Origin: JAKLDO01 sp035354435
GTDB taxonomy: Bacteria > UBP6 > UBA1177
Assembly: GCA_035354435.1 (NCBI GenBank)
Contig: DAOQAY010000164.1
Location: forward strand, 1 to 5,803
DNA: 5,803 bases
Direction of reading: 5' to 3'
This document shows positions 1 to 5,495 of this stretch, piece by piece (positions within the stretch are counted from its first letter, which is position 1; each line of letters opens with the position of its first letter). Made by a program: the position numbers and the translations under genes. The notes below the pieces were generated by a model that was given only the letters and a program-made list of their open reading frames with translations, was not told the origin of the DNA and made no database searches.

Positions 1-108
1 TTTCCATATTTAAACAGCTATTCTCAATTAATGGAACAAGTTCATATTTATAAAGGCAGTTTTAGTAAATTCTGCGAAGAATTAAATAAAAAACAGTGGG
101 TTTCTTAG
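1..108 (+). CDS. C-terminal end of an unrecognised protein (5' truncated by window)
   Basis: Frame 1 is open from the first base to a TAG at 106-108, giving the last 35 residues of a protein that starts outside the window. The tail is polar with aromatic residues (contains YSQLMEQVHIYKGSF and ends NKKQWVS). It has no motif I can assign. The next start codon, at 121, lies 12 bases after the stop with an SD between them, which suggests this gene was first in an operon with the ATPase-like remnant downstream. If that remnant is an OLD-type nuclease, this gene might belong to a defence or DNA-processing module, but that is inference from context only. The region is more AT-rich than the rest of the window. 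Confidence 0.5.
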   Translation, partial: FPYLNSYSQLMEQVHIYKGSFSKFCEELNKKQWVS

Positions 109-120
109 CGGAGTTAAACT

Positions 121-241
121 ATGTATGTAAAAGAACTACGACTCTGGAATTTCAGAAAATATGGCGGAACAGATTTAAATTGTTAAGTTTCAAAAAATTG
201 TAGAAGAATTTAAAGAAATGACAGGGAAAGTACTGTTTTGA
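121..241 (+). pseudogene. Remnant of an AAA/OLD-type (RecF/SMC-like) ATPase gene
   Basis: An ATG at 121 sits 7 bases after a strong SD (GGAG, 110-113) and encodes MYVKELRLWNFRKYGG, then stops at TAA 184-186 after 21 residues. A start of the form M-x-(I/V)-x-x-L-x-(L/I)-x-N-F-R-x-(Y/F) is the first beta-strand region of AAA_15/OLD-family ATPases and RecF-like proteins, which normally continue to a Walker A motif within about 20 residues. No Walker A follows here. In another frame, 179-241 is open and reads like a charged protein C-terminus (FQKIVEEFKEMTGKVLF, then TGA 239-241). The simplest reading is that both ends of one gene survive after an out-of-frame internal deletion, but the C-terminal piece could come from a different gene. 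Intact family members are several hundred residues long. An assembly join would look the same. Confidence 0.45.
223..227 (+). promoter_or_regulatory. SD sequence supporting the TTG start at 238
   Basis: AGGGA lies 10 bases before the TTG at 238-240. There is no ATG or GTG in this frame between the upstream in-frame stop (TAA 211-213) and the codons of the FAD-binding fold, so the TTG is the only sensible start. The TTG also overlaps the TGA (239-241) that closes the remnant frame upstream, in a TTGA arrangement typical of translationally coupled genes. Confidence 0.55.
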
Positions 242-1797
242 ATTACGACATTGTCATAATCGGCGGAGGGTTGAGCGGTCTGACTTCCGCGGCTTTATTC
301 AGTCGTGCCGGTATGTCGGTCGCTGTGCTTGAAATGGATGCAAAACCGGGTGGTTATCTTGCAGGTTTTCAACGCGGCGAGTATAAATTTGATTCGGCTA
401 TCCACTGGCTTAATCAATGCGGTCCGAAAGGTTCTGTAACCCGTATTTTCAGCGCAATCGGGAATGATTTTCCAAAAGCACGGGAACAGGTGAAGATTAG
501 ACGATTTTCTGGCTATAAAGCGGAATTTATGCTTACAAATAATCCTGATGACCTGAAAGATGAGCTGATTCAAGCGTTTCCACATGAAAAAAAAGGAGTG
601 ATCCGTTTTTTCAGAGATGCAAAAAATATTGCTGGAGCATTCGATAATTTTTCCAATAATTTCAGAGATATGCAGACACACAGTTTTTTAGGGAAAGTTG
701 ACGGAAGACTGAAATTGTTAAAATTCGGTTTGACTTTGGTTCCTTATGTGTTTTACAGCGGATCAAAGGGTGTTGTAAAAGGGTTGAAAAAGTATTTTAA
801 TGATCCTGAATTAATGAAAATATGGGCTGCCGAAAATGATCTGCTGTCATGTCTTATCCCGATAGCCTGGGCTTATAACAAAGATTACCAATTTCCTCCG
901 GTGGGCGGCGGACAGGTCTTTCCTCAGTGGCTGGCTCATAAAATAACAGAATCGGGGAATCAGATCTTTTATCAGACAAAAGCGCTCAAAATAGTGGATG
1001 ACGGCATAAAAGCGACTCAAGTAGTGGCAGACAGACTGGGTGAGGAGCTGGTTTTTAATGCACGATTCGTAGTTGCAGCATGCGATGTTGAAACTCTTTA
1101 CGAAAAAATTATGAGACCTGAGCTTTCAGATCCGAAATTTCTTGAAAAACTGAAAGCGGCTGATCTTTATAGTTCGGCAGTGACCGTGGTGATAGGTCTT
1201 GACTGTCCTGCAGAAGAACTTGGATTTGGCGAAGAATTGATAATTATCTCTGAAGACAACATAAAAAGAAGCGACCACAACTGCGGAGATCCTGATAAAT
1301 CTGATATAACAGTTCTTGCTCCTTCAACCAGAGACAAGTCGATGGCTCCGTTGAACAAAGGAACGCTTACTATTTATGCGCCGGCATACTTCAGCCAGTT
1401 TGACAATTTGGGCGAACTGTACAGACAGATAAAAAAAGAATTTGCTGATATTCTGATTAGTCGTGTTGAGAAAAAGCTCAGTATTGATATAAGATCACAC
1501 ATATCTGTCATTGATATTGCCACACCTAAGACATATCACCGTTATACCGGCAACAGAGATGGAATAATGATGGGTGCGAGACCTGGGAAAAACAACTATC
1601 AGGCAAAAATAGCCCATTATAAAACGCCGCTTGAAAATGTTTATCTCAGCGGACACTGGGCTAATCTCGGAGGAGGCGTGCCTATTGCTGTTTCAACTGC
1701 TGCCAATACAACTTTACTTATTCTAAAAGAAGCAGATAAACAGGAATTTTATAGGCTCAACAGGTTTTTAGATCAGCAAGGCAATCGTCAGGATTGA
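238..1797 (+). CDS. FAD-dependent oxidoreductase, CrtI / phytoene desaturase / retinol saturase superfamily
   Basis: This is a complete 519-residue flavoprotein. The N-terminus is a classic dinucleotide-binding fold: a beta strand, GGGLSG at residues 9-14, and E32 at the end of the second strand to bind the FAD ribose. KPGGY (36-40) follows, and then FDSAIHWL (51-58), where this superfamily commonly has a 'FD-x-G-x-H' type segment. The C-terminus carries the second FAD-contact signature (SGHWANLGGGVP, 471-482), preceded by a PKTYHRYTGN segment typical of CrtI, CrtO and RetSat-like proteins. The length is normal for the family. Members desaturate, isomerise or saturate carotenoids, retinoids and other polyisoprenoids. 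The substrate here cannot be read from sequence, and no crtB or other carotenoid gene is nearby. About 37 residues follow the FAD motif. The start is TTG (see the SD entry). The 3' end overlaps the convergent minus-strand gene by 30 bp. I see no confident promoter of its own, so it may originally have been transcribed with the remnant operon upstream. Confidence 0.9.
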   Translation: MNYDIVIIGGGLSGLTSAALFSRAGMSVAVLEMDAKPGGYLAGFQRGEYKFDSAIHWLNQCGPKGSVTRIFSAIGNDFPKAREQVKIRRFSGYKAEFMLTNNPDDLKDELIQAFPHEKKGVIRFFRDAKNIAGAFDNFSNNFRDMQTHSFLGKVDGRLKLLKFGLTLVPYVFYSGSKGVVKGLKKYFNDPELMKIWAAENDLLSCLIPIAWAYNKDYQFPPVGGGQVFPQWLAHKITESGNQIFYQTKALKIVDDGIKATQVVADRLGEELVFNARFVVAACDVETLYEKIMRPELSDPKFLEKLKAADLYSSAVTVVIGLDCPAEELGFGEELIIISEDNIKRSDHNCGDPDKSDITVLAPSTRDKSMAPLNKGTLTIYAPAYFSQFDNLGELYRQIKKEFADILISRVEKKLSIDIRSHISVIDIATPKTYHRYTGNRDGIMMGARPGKNNYQAKIAHYKTPLENVYLSGHWANLGGGVPIAVSTAANTTLLILKEADKQEFYRLNRFLDQQGNRQD

Positions 1798-2646
1798 TAC
1801 TATTACTGGAATTGCAGTCTTTTCATGCCATTCAGCTTTCAGAAGTGCAGCACAGGTAAGTATTATTATTGAAAGCGGTATGAAAGAAACAATCATATCT
1901 GCAAGATAGATTTTTTTTATAAACAGAAACATAAAAAGTCCTTGAAAAGAAAGGACTGATACTATCAGACTTAGTGCAAAATAGAATCTGTATCTGATGA
2001 TTTTTGTCAATTCAGACAACTCGGAGGAATATGATAAAAATGAAATGATTGAGAAAAGTGTAATCATTTCGAGCGCATAGAACTGCTGTTCGGGAAATGA
2101 TGTTGTCAGGTGAAAGAGTGACGGATGTTCAACATTTACAGAGATCCATGAAAATCCGAGTGTGATAAAAGCAGTATATATTGCAAGAACAGAAACTGCC
2201 AATGATTTGAAAAATGACTTTGTTAAAAAATATCCTGAAAAGATCGAAATGACAAGAAGTGACAGCAGTTCCGGAAACATTGGCCAGTTGTAAGGGTGTC
2301 TGAAAAGCAGTGTGGACAGATCTTTTATCACTTGAATAAATGATGCAGGCTCAATGTAGTTAAGTCCCCAAGAACTGCCTGAAATTTTTGAATAAACAAG
2401 AGGAATAAAGGTAAGAAATGATCCGCCGGCAAGTATCCAGAGTCTGTCAGGATCAATCTTCAGCATTTTTTTGAAGAAAAGAAAAAAGAACGCAAGCACT
2501 GAATTAAACCAGAAAAGCTGGTGGATAAAAATATGAACCGTAAGATAGTCCATTTCTGCGAAAATTCTTATTCCTATGACAAACTGATAGAAAACAAATG
2601 CAAATGTAAGGCTGTTTGTTTTTACTATTTCCTGAATTTTATTCAT
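1768..2646 (-). CDS. Multipass membrane protein of unknown function (292 aa), partner of the GT-C-like gene
   Basis: I do not recognise this family. From the ATG at 2646 it encodes 292 residues, mostly hydrophobic, with 8-9 likely membrane segments near residues 12-30, 37-58, 68-85, 124-142, 147-168, 188-205, 221-243, 250-269 and 277-292. Charges fit an N-inside topology (K59, K60 and K63 after segment 2; K143 and K147 after segment 4; a basic stretch at 215-220). That places a long loop at 86-123 outside, with an unusual polar and aromatic composition (WGLNYIEPASF, then RHPYNWPMFPE). This loop is the best candidate for a functional site. The protein ends directly in a membrane helix. I chose ATG 2646 because it overlaps the upstream gene by only 8 bp and follows an AGG-type SD. 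An in-frame ATG at 2688 would add 14 residues and give a 50-bp overlap. Tight coupling to the GT-C-like gene suggests a joint role, possibly in envelope glycan or lipid chemistry (inference). Confidence 0.75.
   Translation of the reverse strand: MNKIQEIVKTNSLTFAFVFYQFVIGIRIFAEMDYLTVHIFIHQLFWFNSVLAFFFLFFKKMLKIDPDRLWILAGGSFLTFIPLVYSKISGSSWGLNYIEPASFIQVIKDLSTLLFRHPYNWPMFPELLSLLVISIFSGYFLTKSFFKSLAVSVLAIYTAFITLGFSWISVNVEHPSLFHLTTSFPEQQFYALEMITLFSIISFLSYSSELSELTKIIRYRFYFALSLIVSVLSFQGLFMFLFIKKIYLADMIVSFIPLSIIILTCAALLKAEWHEKTAIPVIVSILTIALLI
2639..2646 (-). other. 8-bp stop/start overlap, likely translational coupling
   Basis: On the minus strand the end of the 601-residue gene reads GATGAATAA. The ATG (2646-2644) starts the 292-residue gene and the TAA (2641-2639) ends the upstream gene. 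ACAGG, which can act as an SD, lies just upstream inside the coding sequence. This supports co-transcription and a fixed ratio of the two membrane proteins. Confidence 0.6.
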
Positions 2647-4444
2647 CGCAACCTGTAATTTCAAAAAGGTAACTTCTTTCTGCTGCATATATTTTTCTCA
2701 CACAACCGGAATTTTCAAGCTTTTCAAGTGTGAGAGTATCAGCTTTGATCTTCATTAGATCATGCCAGACGATATAATCAACCCCCCATTTTTTCAAGTA
2801 ATTGAAAGCTTTTTTATCGGGAAGGCTGTTTATCTGATACTGCCACATCATTCTCGGAGTCGGGAAATATCCGTTGACACCGTTCACTGAATTAATCTTG
2901 TGAGTCAACTGCCAGTTTGTATAAATTATTTCACGGTTGTACTGGAAAATATCGTCCCATGAATTCACGAACATTCCGATGTTATCTGTTTCAAGTTTCG
3001 GATTTTTTAGATTTTTCTTAATAAAACCAAGAGGATGTGTAAACTTATCATTATCCCAGTTAAGATATTCAACAGTCATTATGCTTGGAAGTTCAAGTAA
3101 GAGAGCATTCTTGTTTTTAAGAGCAGCAGCCTGATATATCTGAGGAACTTTTTCGGTAATAGAGGCATCAAAACTTTTAAGAGGAAAAGGGGTGTTTTCA
3201 ATAAAATGGAATGCAAAAAAGAGTATGGTGAAAACTATTTTACCATTCAGTCTTTCTATGATCTTTTCAAAAGAAAGGGCCGCACCTATTGAGAGTGCAA
3301 AAAGAAATATAAAATGAGCCCGTACAGCGACTCGAAGAAAGCTAAGTACCGGAATCCATTTGTAAAATATATAAAGCGGAGAATAAAATACTTCTTTCAT
3401 GTTGAACATAAAAACAGGACCCGTTGCAAAGAAAATTCCGGTTACAGCCAGAGAAATGAGAAATAACCGATGCTTATTCCATTTGAAAAGTGAATATGAA
3501 AAAAGCACAAGAGCGAGCAGTCCGGTGAAATTATAATGTCTCACAAATCCCCAGTTCATCGGTATTCCCATCTGTTCGCCGATATTGGGATAGAGAATAT
3601 TACCGGGCAGGACAAGGATCGGATCGATCGGATTGAGACTTGCCATTTTTGCAGTGTAGAGCATGTCAAAAGGGGTAATAAAATCAAGTCCGTACAGTGT
3701 ATAAAAATGGAACAGAAAATGGGGCATGGAAATTGAAAGCGAAATGGTCATAAAAAAGCCAGCCGGTTTGATAAGTTCTTTAATCTTATAGTTATTCCGG
3801 TAAGTAAGATAAGCCGCCAGAACTCCGAGCATCAAAAACTGATAGAAAAAAACATAGAAAGAAAAATATATCTCGAACCCGGCACAAATTGCTGAAAGAG
3901 CAAGATATTTAGATTTTTTTCCGTTAAACCATTTATATAGAAAGTGAAGTGCAAAAACAGGGAGAAAAAAGAAAATGATAATTGAATCGTCAATGTGTGC
4001 AAATGACATGTTTGAGCATGTGAAAACAAATCCGGCAAATAGTTTTGTGCTGAATTTACTGGAGAAATTCCCAGTAAAAACAAAAATTGATATGGCGGTA
4101 AGAATAAAGATCGTCGAAATGAAGAAATAGTTCACCCAGTAGTCATAAAGCCCAAATGATCTGAGGATGATTATCATGATCTGAACACCCGGAGCAGATT
4201 CACCGTATGCGATCGGATTTTGAACAGGATACATCGGAATTCCGAATTTTTCGCCAGTGAAAAACGATTTTATCACTTCAAATGAATATCCGGGATAAGT
4301 GAGCGCAAGCCATGTATCGCAGTTGCCTGATATCGCTTTTTTGAGAGGAAATTGAATAAAAAGGGCAAAGAAAAAGATAGAGTAGAAAATAACAGCCGAT
4401 TTTACCGGATGCTTTTCAATAAATTGTGAAAACCCGTTTTGCAT
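2639..4444 (-). CDS. GT-C-like multipass membrane protein, putative lipid-linked-sugar glycosyltransferase (601 aa)
   Basis: The protein has an N-terminal membrane region (about residues 15-417, some 11-13 segments) and a soluble C-terminal domain of about 180 residues. A short basic N-terminus precedes segment 1 (15-33). The first outer loop carries an acidic site (GNCDTW, D43), and PIAYGESAPG follows at 77-86. GT-C enzymes place a catalytic Asp or Glu in this first loop. Other features match the large GT-C/YfhO-like group: FAHIDDS (148-154) before a hydrophobic segment with LP (161-162), and a 'LSFLRVAVRAHF' segment (367-378) ahead of a helix near 379-392. The C-terminal domain contains YLKKWGVDYIVWH (549-561), like the GV-x-Y-(V/I)-(V/I) strand common at the end of such proteins. 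No specific family or donor can be assigned. A non-catalytic membrane protein of the same fold is possible. The start is ATG 4444, 6 bases after GGGA, rather than the TTG at 4456, which would add 4 residues and lacks an SD. The gene overlaps the next one by 8 bp. Confidence 0.75.
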   Translation of the reverse strand: MQNGFSQFIEKHPVKSAVIFYSIFFFALFIQFPLKKAISGNCDTWLALTYPGYSFEVIKSFFTGEKFGIPMYPVQNPIAYGESAPGVQIMIIILRSFGLYDYWVNYFFISTIFILTAISIFVFTGNFSSKFSTKLFAGFVFTCSNMSFAHIDDSIIIFFFLPVFALHFLYKWFNGKKSKYLALSAICAGFEIYFSFYVFFYQFLMLGVLAAYLTYRNNYKIKELIKPAGFFMTISLSISMPHFLFHFYTLYGLDFITPFDMLYTAKMASLNPIDPILVLPGNILYPNIGEQMGIPMNWGFVRHYNFTGLLALVLFSYSLFKWNKHRLFLISLAVTGIFFATGPVFMFNMKEVFYSPLYIFYKWIPVLSFLRVAVRAHFIFLFALSIGAALSFEKIIERLNGKIVFTILFFAFHFIENTPFPLKSFDASITEKVPQIYQAAALKNKNALLLELPSIMTVEYLNWDNDKFTHPLGFIKKNLKNPKLETDNIGMFVNSWDDIFQYNREIIYTNWQLTHKINSVNGVNGYFPTPRMMWQYQINSLPDKKAFNYLKKWGVDYIVWHDLMKIKADTLTLEKLENSGCVRKIYAAERSYLFEITGCDE

Positions 4445-4450
4445 ATTAAT

Positions 4451-4454
4451 TCCC
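4451..4454 (-). promoter_or_regulatory. SD (GGGA) deciding the ATG 4444 start
   Basis: The minus strand reads TTTGGGAATTAATATG, so GGGA ends 6 bases before the ATG at 4444-4442. The longer TTG start at 4456 would put this SD inside the coding sequence, so the ATG is preferred. Confidence 0.6.
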
Positions 4455-4469
4455 AAATCAGCCGATAAA

Positions 4470-4498
4470 AGTAAATCATTATTTATTTTTTAAGTCAA
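4470..4498 (-). promoter_or_regulatory. Candidate sigma70-type promoter for the two-gene membrane operon
   Basis: In the 59-bp gap between the EamA stop and the GT-C-like start, the minus strand has TTGACT (4498-4493; 5 of 6 to TTGACA), a 17-base AT-rich spacer, and TTTACT (4475-4470; 4 of 6 to TATAAT). Initiation would fall near 4463, giving a leader of about 19 bases that holds the SD. The -35 and spacing are good and the -10 is weak. Because the EamA gene lies upstream on the same strand with no visible hairpin terminator, read-through is also possible. Confidence 0.4.
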
Positions 4499-4503
4499 GG
4501 AGA

Positions 4504-5400
4504 CTAGACCGATGCCTTTCTCGCGGCAAGGATTATTAATATTGAACCGATGATAAGGTATGAATTTAATTGAAGATCGAGGAATATCAGTTCGTTCATT
4601 GTCGTGAAGAATATGGTGAAAATGAAGAAGATGCTTGCAGTCGAAGCGCTGACATACCGCATGGCAAGATTAAGTGTGATGTAGGCGATTCCGCTCTGGA
4701 AAATCCCCATTTCAATAAGCCAGAACCATTCGTCAAATTTTGAGGGGAGGTTTTTAGCTGTGAGGACAAGCGGCAGCATTGGAACCGCTGCAATAAGAAA
4801 TATTATCATTAGAAGCGAAAGCATTTTATTCGGGTCGTTTTTGACCTTTGAGATGAGTTCTCCGGAAAAAAAGTAATAAAATGCAAGTGTTATCCCTGCA
4901 AGTATTCCGAATATTATTCCGGGAAGTGAATCAATTCCACCGACTGAGATCTTATTTTTTCCGGCAACGATAGCGATCATTCCGGTAAAAGAAAGAAAGA
5001 GTGCAAGTATCTGGTTTCTATTAGGTTTTATTTTGCTGAAAGCCCAGATGAAGAATATGACGAACACCGGGCTCAGGTTTTCAAGGACCATCACAAGTGT
5101 CCCCGATATCCACTTCAGAGCGAGATGATATGTGAGGGTGTTAAGGAAAAGCCCGATGATGCTGACTATCAGCACATCTTTGAAGTGACCTTTAATTGAA
5201 AGATCTATCCCTTTTCTTGCCGCAAGAAAAAGAAAAAGAACGGTCGCCCCCATCAGAAGCCGCATCCCTGCGACAAAGTACATATCCACACCGCGAAGTG
5301 CGAGAAATCGACCCGCAGGACCGTGAATTCCCCACAGAAATGCATTGATAAATAAAAGAATTATCCCTTTCTGATGATCACTCATAGCCGGAAATTTCAT
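4504..5400 (-). CDS. EamA/DMT-family membrane transporter (298 aa)
   Basis: This is an inner-membrane transporter of the drug/metabolite transporter superfamily, with two tandem EamA domains (about residues 12-147 and 160-294) making ten membrane helices. Typical signs are the opening helix INAFLWGIHGPAGRFLA (18-34), the 'R' at the start of helix 2 (GMRLLMGA, 45-52), the helix-4 segment VLENLSPVF (105-113) closing domain 1, and the matching part of domain 2 with E270 (TTMNELIFL, 266-274). The length is normal for the family. Members export or exchange amino acids, nucleosides and other small metabolites; the substrate cannot be predicted here. The start is ATG 5400, 6 bases after a GGGAG SD; a second ATG at codon 6 has no better SD. 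It is the most upstream of three minus-strand genes, divergent from ygiQ across 95 bp. The 59-bp gap to the next gene contains a possible separate promoter, so operon membership is uncertain. Confidence 0.9.
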   Translation of the reverse strand: MKFPAMSDHQKGIILLFINAFLWGIHGPAGRFLALRGVDMYFVAGMRLLMGATVLFLFLAARKGIDLSIKGHFKDVLIVSIIGLFLNTLTYHLALKWISGTLVMVLENLSPVFVIFFIWAFSKIKPNRNQILALFLSFTGMIAIVAGKNKISVGGIDSLPGIIFGILAGITLAFYYFFSGELISKVKNDPNKMLSLLMIIFLIAAVPMLPLVLTAKNLPSKFDEWFWLIEMGIFQSGIAYITLNLAMRYVSASTASIFFIFTIFFTTMNELIFLDLQLNSYLIIGSILIILAARKASV

Positions 5401-5406
5401 TAACTG

Positions 5407-5411
5407 CTCCC
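5407..5411 (-). promoter_or_regulatory. SD of the EamA gene
   Basis: GGGAG on the minus strand lies 6 bases before the ATG at 5400-5398. This supports the first ATG over the in-frame ATG five codons later. Confidence 0.6.
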
Positions 5412-5439
5412 GATTTACGCCAGACAGTATTAATCATAT

Positions 5440-5468
5440 TTGCAAAAGCGTAAAGAAAAAGTTACCAT
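5440..5468 (+). promoter_or_regulatory. Candidate promoter for ygiQ in the divergent intergenic region
   Basis: The 95-bp gap 5401-5495 separates divergent genes and should hold promoters for both. On the plus strand, TTGCAA (5440-5445; 4 of 6) and TACCAT (5463-5468; 4 of 6) are separated by 17 bases, giving a start near 5475 and a leader of about 20 bases. On the minus strand a TATGAT (5438-5433) could be the -10 for the EamA gene, but I find no good -35 for it. Both are weak matches in AT-rich DNA. Confidence 0.25.
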
Positions 5469-5495
5469 TTGCCAGTTGTTTTTAATGGGTGTCTG

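Noticed and set aside
295..681. Minus-strand open frame of 128 codons inside the flavoprotein gene
   Set aside because: It is antisense to the conserved FAD-binding domain, has an implausible composition (many Cys, Ile, Lys and Phe) and no recognisable motif.
2644..2688. ATG at 2688 as the start of the 292-residue protein
   Set aside because: It would overlap the upstream gene by 50 bp and add 14 residues that do not look like part of the membrane protein. The ATG at 2646 gives an 8-bp coupled overlap. The longer start is not excluded, since a GAGA lies about 7 bases ahead of it.
2937..3134. Plus-strand open frame of 65 codons within the GT-C-like gene
   Set aside because: It is antisense to the C-terminal domain, with no SD and no motif. 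The same applies to the open frames at 3536-3736 (+), 1167-1358 (-), 3832-4083 (-) and 4596-4793 (-).
3616..3633. GATC-rich repetitive stretch GGATCGGATCGATCGGAT
   Set aside because: It is near-palindromic by eye but encodes an in-frame Asn-Pro-Ile-Asp-Pro-Ile segment of the GT-C-like protein. No second copy was seen, so it is most simply codon coincidence.
4442..4456. TTG at 4456 as the start of the GT-C-like protein
   Set aside because: It would add four residues and place the good GGGA SD inside the gene. The ATG at 4444 has that SD at 6-base spacing.
4445..4503. Terminator after the EamA gene
   Set aside because: No stem followed by a T-run can be drawn on the minus strand. The AT-rich stretch lacks a GC stem.
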